Shown here one piece after another: positions 11,662 through 22,029 of a stretch of DNA of 33,377 nucleotides. The translations under genes and the position numbers were made by a program. The notes beneath the pieces are model-generated. The model was not told the origin of the DNA. It searched no databases and worked only from the letters and a program-made list of their open reading frames with translations. How positions within the stretch are numbered: position 1 is the stretch's first letter; every line of letters starts with the position of its first letter. Where the stretch lies: NCBI GenBank assembly GCA_009103225.1, contig RHPI01003330.1, forward strand, positions 35,522 to 68,898, in the 5' to 3' direction. This stretch comes from Chlorokybus atmophyticus. Its lineage: Eukaryota > Streptophyta > Chlorokybophyceae > Chlorokybales > Chlorokybaceae.

Positions 11662-13391
11662 CTAGAACAATGCAATACAAAGTGGACGATGTCAAATGTC
11701 GACTTGTATAATGTCATCTTGGATTGAATACAACATGGTTATTTGCTGCATTGCTGCATGCATGTAGTGTAACACATGCAGGCAGGCTATGGCGGCGCCA
11801 TAATCATGTACCACGTACCTAGTAGGTAGGTATGGAGGCTAGGTTCAGCTGTCTAAGCGTCCGTCATGTCCGTCGTGCATGCGGCTGGTGGCTACGACCG
11901 AAGCTGATCTCTTCTTCCTTAGCTTCTCTCCACGCTTTGCAGGTTGATACCTCTGTTGTTTTGCACGCTTGCAATAACCAGCTGCCACCATAGCGGTAGT
12001 GACTATCGGCTTGACGGTCTTCAGGTCTAGTTGCGTACGTATTTATATTGAGTGAATAAGGTGTAACCGTTACACCTTATTCACAGAGTGACTCTGTGAT
12101 TGGCCCCCATTTGATCTTCAGAACTTGCTTGCTTACTTACTTCCTTTGCTTGTGCACTTTTACCTCTGCCATTCGAATTGGCAACATGCTCTTGTGTGTT
12201 ATGCACATGTGAAGTCGTGCATTCCTTATCGGAAGCATTTTTTGTATTGATATGACAACAAGCACTTATGAGTTTGTAATAAATACCGGTTGTACCACCC
12301 ATAACATGTGTTACATGCTTTCTCCTCTCCTCCCCTTTGCGTCTCTGCATGTGAGGACACAACACATGAAGACCAACCTAGCAGTCAGGGGCAGAGAGCT
12401 TTTCCTGCAACATGCATTGTTTTTAGGCATTTTTAAAAGGGAAAACGACATTGAAAAAGTTGGCATGACAGTCAATAACAATACGATATTTGCCTGTAAG
12501 ACATGTATTATGCGATGATAACAGGGTTTTGTGTCCTTGGACTGTTTTTCGAGCGTCAGTGACAGTGTAATGTCCGTAATACAATTATAACACATCTTTG
12601 AACTGACATGTGTTTGGAGGGCGCAATAGACTCCGTATGATTATGCCAACGACATATGCTACTTGATAGCGGTGAGTGGGTGCAGTGGGGACGATTTCGG
12701 GCGGTTGATCAACTGGCGGTGCCTACTGGACTGTCCGTTAGACAGTGGACTGTGTACATGGTAGCAAGTACTGTTTAACGATGTCATGTGAACTTCATTA
12801 CAATTGTTCGCAAAATTCTAGGGTTGTGCTCCCTTTTTGGGCGGCAATGCTCCCGTTTTTTGCGTCCAATATGCCGCTTACGCTAAGTGGTTGCTGAGTC
12901 ATAAGTAGTTCTCGACAATTGATAACAGTCTATTGATATAAAAGATAAGCCACTTAAATGCATTGATGGGTGCTGAGATGTCATGGATTTTCAAGCACTT
13001 AAAACTGATGTACAAGACAATGTATTCAATTGCGATCTTGTTACGTGAGATGTCTTTGACAGTTGAGCATTGTACACTGACTGCAAAAGACAAGGCACAT
13101 AACAGCGCCCTTGTAAAGTGAGATGTCATAGACACCAACGGACTGTGCGAGGGTGCTTACGACAATAAGCATACAGCTAACTGCTCATTTTTCTAACCAC
13201 ATATGCGCATACAAACAAAAGGTGCCTGCATGCTTAAAGTCTAGCACAATGTGCACTAAACTTGCTATTGTATCAATGCTAAAGACATCATATGCCTGTT
13301 TTGACACACCACGGCACACCGTGGTTGTCCCTCTCAAGCCGCTTCATGCCGGGCACCGTGTGCTAACGCACCCTCGCCTCCTTGTATCATT
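11662..13391. other. Gene-poor region
   Basis: Nothing protein-like of convincing length is seen on either strand. Composition becomes more AT-rich after 12.1 kb. The one structured object is the double palindrome at 12052-12099. The open frames are short and show no biased composition or recognised motif. Confidence 0.5.
12052..12099. repeat. Two adjoining perfect palindromes
   Basis: GTGAATAAGGTGTAAC, one base, then its exact reverse complement (12052-12084; 16 + 1 + 16), followed without gap, sharing TCAC, by TCACAGAGT, one base, and its reverse complement (12081-12099; 9 + 1 + 9). Each could extrude as a cruciform or fold as an RNA hairpin. Confidence 0.9.
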
Positions 13392-13925
13392 TCAGCAACA
13401 CAAAGCTGTGCTGAACGTTGGCAGCATCTCGCGCCTGGAATAGGAAGCGGATTTGTACATACCACTTAAGCCCTCGCCTCCATCAACCATGACGTTAGAG
13501 TAGACAGCGCCGCCATGAAACTCCTCTGTGCAGCGCCATGTCTGCACTGTTATGTCGCCATATGCATTGGCAACTCCTCGGGTATACAGACTCTTGGTTG
13601 AGTAAATACGCTCTAGCTGCGCTCACAGCAACTCAATAGCTGCAGTACGGTGCTAGCTGTGCTGTGCTAGTGTGTACCATGCTGTCCAGAAGTGCAGGGG
13701 TAGGCATACCTTGTACCATGAAGATAGCCTGCCGATGTTGTTGCCATCACCTTCTGCGTCTTCGTCCGCCATGAGCGCAAGCTTTTGATCAGAAGATACG
13801 GGATGCGCCCAAGCTTTGGCCGCCTGCTCAAGAATTGGCGCATGAGGGCCGGCAGCTGCTCCAGGTCGTCCGTGTCCATGTCTGCGAGCTGCAAAAGTTG
13901 TTGCGCTCCAGGCCATTAAGATATC
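13392..13925 (-). pseudogene. Unidentified spliced gene fragment
   Basis: I do not recognise the family. Two exons look real. One (13616-13392) reads LERIYSTKSLYTRGVANAYG, then DITVQTWRCTEEFHGGAVYS and NVMVDGGEGLSGMYKS to a TGA. The other ends at 13710 with DGNNIGRLSSWYK. The intron 13617-13709 (93 bp) is GTATGC...GCGCAG, the donor style used by the firm genes here, and joins the two in phase. Further upstream (13720-13920) protein-like text continues in different frames (for example LADMDTDDLEQLPALMRQFL) with no obvious intron between, so the 5' part is frameshifted or mis-assembled. It could be a decayed gene or part of an unknown transposon. Confidence 0.35.
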
Positions 13926-15524
13926 CACTTGTAGCTAATGCAGCAGCCGCCATGGGATACTTTGTTTGCTTCAGGTTGCAATTGCAGTGCTGCAACTGTT
14001 GCAGCTCGTACGACGCAGCAATCATGAGCGCCTGATTGCGAGAGACATGCTGCACATTCTGCTTGCCCACATCTTTTGTGTGGCATGCCCTGCAGCAACG
14101 TGGCAACAGTGCAGTCAGCAACATTATGATGCATACAGCACTCAAGTGCAGCATTCTGCAGCTGTTTGTAGCATGTACCTCTAGGGGGTCTTCGCAACTT
14201 GTTGATGCTTCTTCTCTCCAGGGTTGGCGGTGTACTCATGAGCGGAGCCCGTTAGCTATATATAGTATGGAAAGCAACTGCACCAATGAAGCTTCCACGT
14301 GCGCCATGCGGCTGTTTGGTGTATGGCAAAGTGGGCTTTGAGTAAGTCCGCACATATGACCCACTTCTTGTGAATGAGGCTTATATCATCATCAGAGTAT
14401 CCATCCGCTTCATGGCGCACCACCGGTAGAAATGGGTTTCGGCAAGTTAGGCTAGATCCGCAACTTTGTAATGGACGGAGCCGGACATAAACTGCGGATT
14501 TTGTAAAGTTTGTAAACTCATGGCGGATCCGTATATATGTTATGACTGTAGCCGAAATATTGTTACAACCTGTCACAAACGGCACTCCGCCGGTGACAAG
14601 CGTAAGCACCGAATCTGTACCTATTCGCGTGCTCGCCTCAACCACTTCCTTTGAACATTCACCTCCTTGATCTTGCTTGAGACGCACTACTGCAGGTATT
14701 GCGTCTGTTGTTATGCTTGTGCCTTTGCTTTATCTTGTTGCAGTTGCTTGTGTCTTTGTTGCCGACTACGTCGTAAGTCGTGTCTTGCTCGTACGCTCTT
14801 TGTGTTTATGGCCTCTGTCGTTGGATTGTTGGTGTTGTTGCTGTTAAGCTAACATTAACATTGAGCTCTTATGGCGAGCTGACTGTCACTTGTGTGATAT
14901 GCAGATTCCGCTGCTTATAACATTGGTTGGCCGGTTGTACTATTCCAGGTGGAGCTCCTCCTTTCTACAGGTTTGTTCAAAGTCCTCCACATCATGCGCA
15001 TGCTATGCGAACGCATGGCAAGCTATCCTCATGTTGTTGTTTAGGTGATGTTGCTGTCACAGTGCTAGCATGTGGGAAGGGCGCAGTTGGATAAGAGCAA
15101 AGCAGGTACACACTGTGCCGATCTGTGCTGTTGCTTGCATGCAGTCTATGTGCACACACTCTCCCATGTTCAATGTGCAAAGTAGTTGTGTGCATGCTGA
15201 ATTGGGCCCTAAGACTTGCTAACACACATTGTAACACTTACTCACTTATTGCTTTCAGGCGTGCAGGCGCTTATGCGTATAGGCGTGTGCACATATGCAC
15301 GCGCGTGTGCCGGCACTCATGTTGGTGTCATTGTGTGAAGTGAGTGTTGGCGCTGTGTGTGGCGCATGTGTGTTTGCATATGCATGTATGCAATCCCCCT
15401 TATGGCATCTTTTGCACACACACGCACACACAAGCATAATGTGTTGTAGTGGATTGCATGCTCGGCGGTTTTGCAATACACAACAGCATTTCGCATGTTT
15501 CCACGCAAATTCTTCTCGCCCCCG
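13926..15524. other. Region without a firm gene
   Basis: A 143-codon minus-strand open frame lies at 14256-14687 and contains the plausible segment HEADGYSDDDISLIHKKW, possibly an upstream exon of the 13392-13925 fragment. I could not connect them. The rest holds GT/CA-rich and CACA stretches (for example 15415-15435) and no convincing coding. Confidence 0.35.
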
Positions 15525-16160
15525 AGGAGTGAAGTAAAGGTGGTGAAGCTGGACGGGACGCGAGCCCCTGCTGCTACGGTAGCTGCTTTCGTCACTTGCT
15601 CGCTCGTAGGTGAGGTTGGAGGTTGGGCTACAGCTGCTGAGGTCCCCTTGTCTATTGGCAAGAACAGGGTGGCCTGCTTATACAGCTGATGCGAGGGTGA
15701 AACTTTCACCCTCTTGAAGTGTATGAAGGGTAGAGTGTTCATGCTCTACGAAGCTATTGTAATGCTACCACGCAATACACTAGTGCTCGTGCGCACTACG
15801 TGATGACGATGATAACAATGCACTACGATGTATCCAACTACCAGCTGCACACTTCTGATATGCAGAATGCAACCACACTCATTTTAGCAAAGAGGGTGAC
15901 ACCGTAACTCAACAAGCCACTACTATAGGTAGTCCTGTTTACACAGTTCTTTGCATGAGTGGAAAATGTGTTACATTGTTAAGTGAGGTGAACGAGCAAG
16001 CAAAACGTGGATGATATGCCCTAGCTGATGCCAACAAGCACACCAAGCTCGTAGCAGTGACAAGCACAGGGCACAAGAGCATGCACAGGCTCTCACACGG
16101 TGAGAGGATGTTTGAGAACCAGGACGGCGTGTTTTGTAGTTCAAGTCGCTTCACAGGACG
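15525..16160 (+). repeat. Left arm of a large inverted duplication
   Basis: Aligns by eye, with small indels, to the reverse complement of 17303-17945 along its whole length. Landmarks in both arms are GGTGAGGTTGGAGGTTGGGC, AGTGTATG-AGGGTAGAGTGTT, a 126-bp gap-free block (15886-16011 against 17590-17465) with 8 differences, and GCATGCACAGGCTCTCACAC. I see no clear target-site duplication at the outer ends. Confidence 0.9.
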
Positions 16161-16180
16161 GCGTGTCTTTGTGTACATGA
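15886..16180 (+). pseudogene. Decayed copy of an unknown gene in the left arm
   Basis: The frame from 15886 reads SKEGDTVTQQATTIGSPVYT, then VLCMSGKCVTLLSEVNEQAK, meets a TGA at 16012-16014, and continues in frame as YALADANKHTK and, to about 16180, SSRFTGRRVFVYM. The right arm has a sense codon where the left has TGA. In the 42 codons before the stop the arms differ at 8 codons, 5 of them silent, which suggests past selection on protein sequence. Function unknown. Confidence 0.5.
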
Positions 16181-16293
16181 GTATGCACACATGCGTATGT
16201 GTGAACGTTGCATCAGTATGGTACATGCGAACAGGCGTGTAACTTCACACGCATGAGAGGCACTCAAATAATGGTGCACAATCACCAAGCACA

Positions 16294-17075
16294 TCACTCT
16301 CTATCATCGCCTTGCTCGTCATAATGGAACAAAGCACCTCGCGCTTGGGCCTGTAGAGGAGACGCCGGAGCTTGCTCTTCCTCCTCCTCGAACGGTGACG
16401 CCAGCCAATCAAATGCCGCTTCTGCCTCAGCGAACGGGTCACGAGCAGACGTCTCTAGCGGCCGGCGCCGATTGGGATCTTTCAAACATTCGACACAAGA
16501 TGCAATGCGGCGTTTCACAAGGGTGAATGGTTGGAGCGCTGCGCACCGTTGCCTCATCTCCTGCTTCATTTACATGATCATGGTGTTGATTTCGCTAAGG
16601 TACTCTTCGTGTGTGTCGATGCTGGCAGCTAGGAGAGGGTCTCCATCTTTGCCCTTTGGGATGCGCTCCACCTGCGTAGTTTACAGGCATATCTTAGTGG
16701 CATTGAAAGCCACTATTCACTGCAGCGCGTCTGCAAGCCTGTAGTTTGGGGCTACAGCATTCCTGAATTGCTAGTGATTGAGTTTGGAGTGCTCACCGTA
16801 AGCAACATGTATGCGAGGTGAATGACTGTCAGCTGCCGGCGATCAGGTGTAGTGACGGCGTAAAACCAGCATTGCACGATCATTTGCCAGATTATGGGAT
16901 TGCCCCATTCATGGATGTATCTCCTCCCCTCCAGGTCTGCATTGTCGATCACCTCAAATTGTCATGTCATGCCTGGTGCCCACACATACCAGCCTTCATC
17001 GGGCATGTCTACATCCAAACCAGCGCCCGGCCTATCGACATACCAACGCGCGCGCGACCCTGACTAGTAGCTAGG
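16294..17075 (-). pseudogene. Interrupted unknown gene between the inverted arms
   Basis: Two exons on the minus strand. Exon A (about 17075-16797) reads DRPGAGLDVDMPDEGWYVWA..., a TGA, then FEVIDNADLEGRRYIHEWGN and IIWQMIVQCWF. Intron 16796-16672 is GTGAGC...TACGCAG. Exon B (16671-16294) reads VERIPKGKDGDPLLAASIDT, HEEYLSEINTMIM, a TAA (16572-16570), then 91 codons ending in an acidic tail (FEEEEEQ...DEQGDDRE). Two in-frame stops with the frame otherwise kept point to a recent pseudogene. It may be the 3' continuation of the right-arm gene, which runs on the same strand. I do not recognise a domain. Confidence 0.45.
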
Positions 17076-17302
17076 TCATGACTTCAGGGTAGCTCACGAC
17101 CATAGCCTACATAGGCACCGCGCGTAGCTGTTCAGTTGTGAGTTTAGCTATAAGTTGTGTTCTATATCGAGTGACAATCGCTGTGGAAATAGCCTCGATA
17201 TGACCGTTAGCTTATGTTCTGAACAGCCATAGTTTGACTTGTATAAGTAGTCACAGTGTTCACCGGATCAGCTGGTGACACTGTGAGTGAGAAAGCTAAG
17301 AG

Positions 17303-17945
17303 CTTGTGAAACAACTTGTACTACGAACACGCCATCCCGGTTACCAAGAACCCCCTCACGGTGTGAGAGCCTGTGCATGCTCGTGTGTGCATCGTGCTTG
17401 TCATCACTGTGGGCTTGGTGTGCTCGGTTGCAGTGTGCTCGTTGGCATCAGTCAGGGCACAGTATCCACGTGTTGCTTGCTCATTCACCTCACTTAACAG
17501 TGTAACACATTTTCCGCTCATGCAAAGAACTGTGTAAACAGCACTACCTATAGTAGTGGCTTGTTGACTCACAGTGTCACCCTCTTTGCTCAAGTGAGTG
17601 CGTTGCATCCTGCATCAGATAGTGCAGTCTGTATCTGGGACACCTCCCTGGGCATTCGTTATCACTGTCATTACATAGTGCGCACATAAGCACCAGTCTG
17701 GTGAGTTGTAGCGGCATCGAGACAGGCGATAGAGCACAAACACTCTACCCTGCATACACTTTCACCTTTGGACTAGCTGTATGAGCAGGCCCACCACGTT
17801 CTCTCCAATAGTTGAGGGTGACCTCAGCAGCTGGAGCCCAACCTCCAACCTCACCAACGAGCGAACCAGCGACGGGAGCAACGATCGTAGCAGCAGAGGC
17901 TCACGTGCTATCTCCGACTTCACTCCATTCCTGTCCACTCCACGG
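17303..17945 (-). repeat. Right arm of the inverted duplication
   Basis: Reverse-complement partner of 15525-16160, separated by about 1.14 kb of single-copy sequence. The inner end matches as GGCGTGTTYGTAGT followed by CAAGT. The outer end matches near GGAGTGAAGT. Confidence 0.9.
17321..17608 (-). pseudogene. Copy of the unknown gene in the right arm
   Basis: Open for 95 codons: HLSKEGDTVSQQATTIGSAV, YTVLCMSGKCVTLLSEVNEQ, then a Thr/His-rich stretch (DANEHTATEHTKP). It is homologous in frame to the left arm and lacks that arm's TGA. It looks like one exon of a larger gene on the minus strand. No family recognised. Confidence 0.45.
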
Positions 17946-18129
17946 CTGTCCACTCCACGGCTTTAAAACCTTCACATGCACGCGAGCTTGATGCCATATA
18001 AACTTGTACACGCGCCATCGCATGCTGATACGCCTCGCGTTGTGCTTGTGCCACCGCTTGAGTATGATGAAGCTCTTCCCTCAATGCTAAGATGGCAGCT
18101 TGAAGCTCTTCCATGAGAAAATCCTCCAT
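17920..18129 (-). CDS. Possible coiled-coil exon beside the right arm
   Basis: From ATG 18129 it reads MEDFLMEELQAAILALREEL, then HHTQAVAQAQREAYQHAMAR, a heptad-like Glu/Leu/Ala/Gln pattern typical of a coiled coil. It ends in a short tandem repeat (AVEWTAVEWT) and a TGA at 17920. It lies just upstream, on the same strand, of the right-arm coding and could be the 5' exon of that gene. The left arm has no counterpart. Confidence 0.4.
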   Translation of the reverse strand: MEDFLMEELQAAILALREELHHTQAVAQAQREAYQHAMARVQVYMASSSRACEGFKAVEWTAVEWTGME

Positions 18130-18964
18130 TTCCACAAACACACTACACTCCGCTTCCGAATGAAAAGTGCAATAGCCCACACACTTCCTCTCGTACCTTC
18201 GTAAACCGTGCTCCGATACTCGTTGTGACGGTGCTCGTGTGCACGCATGTTAACATAATTGCATCCCAACGTATATACTATTGCATTGAATGGTTAACCA
18301 GCTCAGATTGTAATAGTCGAGGCCAAGTTTTATGATTTTAAACCTTTTATGGCCCATTTATTGAGCACCACGTTTTCATGACTTGTGGCAGATATCGCGA
18401 GGTATGAGTCTGCCGCGGATATCGACCGGGGCCCCAGGACCAGTCCGGAAGGTGCCAAAAAACGGAGGGCCAGTCGATAAGGGCTCGACCAGACATCTGA
18501 AGGGCATGGCGCCAAGTATAACTTTAATATATCAGCACCTAATCAGGAGATTTTTGGTGCGTAAGAAAAGTCTAGAAGTATAGTACAAGGTTCTGCAATA
18601 ACATCTTAGCATCTAATTTTGTGTAGCACGGAATCGTCTAGACAGTAGCATGTGCAGACTGATAGATTTAAAATCGACGTACTACAATGTGTAATACAAC
18701 CTTTAGCTCCTTAGATTCTGGTGTGCAAGCTTGGTGGTGGTTAGCAGGGGTTACTAGCGTGTGTCCACTAGTGTGTGCTTGCTTGTGTGGCGATCCAAGG
18801 CGCTTCATAAGTCGGTGTGTAGCCTCGAGTGCGTGCGCGTGCGTATGCGAGTGGCGGGGCGCGCGCGTGTGCTTGGCAGAGGGGGCAAGGTTCCGGTATG
18901 AATATCGTGTCTTGGTGAGAGGCTTGCTGATTGGACCAACTCATAGGTGACAAGGCACAAGCAC
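18130..18964. other. Region without a firm gene, possibly retroelement-derived
   Basis: A plus-strand string CRLIDLKSTYYNV (about 18652-18690) resembles the reverse-transcriptase motif FSKIDLKSGYHQI and precedes a real chromovirus fragment, so some of this may be deleted pol sequence. The spacing is far too short for an intact element. The rest shows alternating purine-pyrimidine GTGCGCGTGCG near 18830 and no coding. Confidence 0.25.
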
Positions 18965-19602
18965 CGTCACATTAGACTTAAGACGAGCGGTGTGCGCAAG
19001 TTGCTACCCAAGTGGCTGGGGCCGTTTACTAACTCCGCCGTTATTGGCGAGCGCGCTTGTATTGTCAAAGGGTATGCGTGAGCACAATGTGTTTCATGAA
19101 GCACTTTTAGAGCCATACAAAAGTGATGGCCCAGTGCAGCCGCCTCCACCTCCAGTTGAGTTAGCGGGTGACCTTAGATACAAGGTTGAGGCCGTGGCTG
19201 GCAAGCGGTTTTGAAAGTACAAGAAAAGCTTTTAGATCAGCTATGTTATTAAGTGGCTTAGTTAAGGCGAAGAGCATAACACTTGGGAGCTAATATCTAT
19301 CTTGACAAACTGTGCTATCAAGTTCGGCGAGTTCGAGAGTGTACTCAAATCCACAGGTGCCGCTTGAAAGCTTGTGCTCGGTTGCAACTCATTCATGTGC
19401 AACTTTCTCTTTATATGCGACATGCCGACAAGCGCGCATTGGTACTCAGTATTAGAGTTGGTTGACACTCTCGCAACTTGCATTTACTTTACGCGATTTG
19501 TGCGGTAATTCAGTAGGGCTAGCCACCATTGGTGACAAGTATTGTGCGGGACACGAGTCCCGTTTTTTGCAGCATGAAAGTTGCAATGCAATTGGGGAGG
19601 AA
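18965..19602 (+). mobile_element. Ty3/gypsy chromovirus remnant (integrase end and chromodomain)
   Basis: 18965-19081 reads RHIRLKTSGVRKLLPKWLGP, matching the integrase C-terminal GPY/F region of chromoviruses. After a frameshift, 19074-19214 reads HNVFHEALLEPYKSDGPVQ then PPPPPVELAGDLRYKVEAV, the linker into a C-terminal chromodomain. The chromodomain itself follows with stops at 19213, 19231 and 19261 (YVIKWLS, then EEHNTWEL). A purine-rich tract at 19591-19602 is placed like the polypurine primer just before an LTR. The element is dead, and the upstream gag-pol is not recognisable. Confidence 0.8.
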
Positions 19603-20490
19603 TGTCACACCCAATGGGCCGGCGAAGATTACTCTTTGTTCCTTGCTTATGTGGTAGTTTGAGGAACCAAGTGAGGATTCCGCATGCCATGGTGTAGCAC
19701 TTGGCATGTGTGCTTATGCGGTCAGTTTCTGTTTACGTAGTCGCTAGGGCTACATAGCTGCACAAGGCATTGTATATTAGCACGCACAGCGCTGATGTGT
19801 GCCATATGTTCTGCATGATTTGTGGAGTGCCAGTGCAGTGACACCGTGGCAGGATACGTACTGAAAGTGGCAAAGCGCAGATTCGTCATGCGATTTGCCA
19901 GTATGATGCGTTCGGACAACACAGGACAACACTGGACGGATTGGCATTTTGTCAATACTTGTCCTGTGGTTGACAATCTCGAGGTTTGATATTTTCGAGG
20001 ATGATGTCGTGTGATGGGACACGTCCTATGTAGACATAGTCAGCATGTGCTGGAAGGTCAGCACACGATGACAAGGCCTTGGGCCTTGAAAGTCTTGTGT
20101 GCCAGGTCGGGAGAGCGGCAAGTGGTACATATGCTCAGTAACAACCTTGAGTAGGGATCAAAGCGTGTTCATCACTTAAGGGCCACTTGTGTAGGGGGTG
20201 CCTGGCTGTAGCTGTTGAAGAGCCTCTCCCCCTCATCCCTTGCGGGGTGTGTGTGGCGCGTTTGTGGGTGGCTGCACTTGTGTGTGTGGGAGCTGCTGGA
20301 GGGCTGGCGCTCATCCTCTCCTACCCGACTTTGGTAATGTGTCTTTCCTCCACGAGGTACTTCGGGGTGTGTTGTGCATAAGTCCTTTGTGCTGGTGCGC
20401 AAGTTGGTGAGGCTCACTACTAGGTAAGTGAGTAGTATTGTAACAAAGGTTCAGCAAACAGCTCTGTACAAGTTAAATAAACACTTTCAG
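19603..20490 (+). repeat. Candidate 3' LTR of the chromovirus remnant
   Basis: TGTCACACCC starts directly after the polypurine-like tract, as an LTR should. The 3' edge is a guess: an AATAAA-containing stretch near 20475 followed by CACACA near 20490. No 5' LTR copy is seen in the window, so the length is unverified. Confidence 0.35.
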
Positions 20491-22029
20491 CACACAAAAA
20501 AGATAGTAATATAATATGTGAGATATGATTGCAAACTCAACTGCTCATATTATTACACAACCGCCATCACGATGTACGATATATAAAAAAGCATATGAAA
20601 AATCTAGATACAAATGCAACTTCATAGCTATGAATTGCATTTTAATTGGCATGTCACATAAGATGCTTGAAACGTGATACAATAGAAGGCCCCCCTGGGA
20701 GCAATCCCCAGAAAACAACATTAATACATCGTAATACAAGAATTATTGCGCAAACAGTTACAAGCCACATAATCATAAATCAACTGGTTAAAGATGTGAG
20801 CTACACCATGTAGCGGGTACGCCTCATGCGACAACCACATTTGGGCTTATCTGCAGCAAGATGCGATTTTGATCGGTGTATTCTACACAAACATAATGTG
20901 CACGTGCCAAACACACAAGTTCATTCTATGCAAGCGTTGTGTGCATTCAGCGCAACAAACAGCATTGCAATTGGAATTGGGGTGCACAATGCAGTGCCTG
21001 TCAAGCACCCGATGTGTTGTGACTTTGACAACGCAGGCTTGCATGTATGTGAAGGCGCCGCAGTAGCAAACTACATTGACCACGTGCGTGTGGCTGCAAT
21101 TGCGCGCTGTGTTGCACACTAGAGCCTGCATGCATCACGCTGTCTTTCATAAAAGGCATTCCTACTGACAGTACGCTGCCACTGCCACACGGTGCGGCCC
21201 ACACCACGGGGTGCTGACAATAGGAAATCTCGGCGCGCACACGTAGACCGGGAAGGGGGCGCGCGACCGGGCCAAAGGGCGCGGCATTTTGCCGTGCACA
21301 GCCGGCAAACATGGGCCTCCATTGGGCGCCCGTTGGGCCTTATTCATGTATTGTCGCTGAGTAATGTACCCTACCAAAGGTTGCAAGGGTCCCTTCTATT
21401 CGGGGTAGGTGCCTCAATTGTCATACTTGCTGTATACAGTAGGGTACCCCTTCACTTGGTTCCCTGTGAACTGTTGCACTAAGACGCGTTTTGACCGTCG
21501 CTTCGGAAGCCTAGTCCATCCAACACAAGTTGGCCCAGCGAGCGAGCCATACAAAATCTCGATGTGAACTTGGCTGCTTTACACGCAATAGGTCAATCAA
21601 ACGCCGCAACAAACAACAACGATTGCGATGCGAGCGGTCGCCTAGCCTACTAGGGCAGATCTTTCGGCAACAATGTCAAGAATCCCGGTAACAACTGACC
21701 CTGTGCTGGGTGGACCTCGTACTACGCGCCTGGTTTACTAACCACGCGAGCGCGAGTTTGCGGGCCGGTTCGTCACTCCAGTTGTAGGTCGGTTCGGATT
21801 GAGATTGACGGTCAGCTGCCTTAGTAAGAGCATGATCGCTTGCTGATCGTCCTGACCATCAAACGAGAAAGCCCGTAAGAAACATTTCCTTGCACGTATG
21901 CATGGCTAAGATGCTCAAGATTATCGACAAATACAAATACAAATATTACCCCTTGTCGATGGGGTTCTTGAATGGTCGTGCTGGTTGTTGCTGTGTTGTC
22001 ATGGTACAGGTTGCTGTAGTGCAGCACTT
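20491..22029. other. Region without a recognised gene
   Basis: A 98-codon plus-strand frame (20826-21122) and several overlapping minus-strand frames near 21000-21480 are open, but none shows a motif, splice pattern or family resemblance. Composition shifts from about half GC to AT-rich near 21.9 kb. Confidence 0.4.

Noticed and set aside
16570-16572. TAA read as glutamine (alternative code, as in some ulvophyte algae)
   Set aside because: A TGA also interrupts the same gene, which that code would not explain, and the mTERF frame ends naturally at TAG, so ordinary pseudogene decay is simpler.
18330-18583. Start of a gypsy reverse transcriptase (MAPS... and VRKKS-like words)
   Set aside because: The resemblance is only a few residues, and the distance to the integrase end is about 2 kb too short; kept only as a weak hint.
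18687-18950. 87-codon plus-strand frame rich in Cys, Val and Arg
   Set aside because: It arises from a GTGTGC/GCGTGC alternating tract and shows no family resemblance.
20826-21122. 98-codon plus-strand frame
   Set aside because: It has an ATG and is open, but has no motif, no conserved-looking blocks and strong overlapping frames on the other strand.
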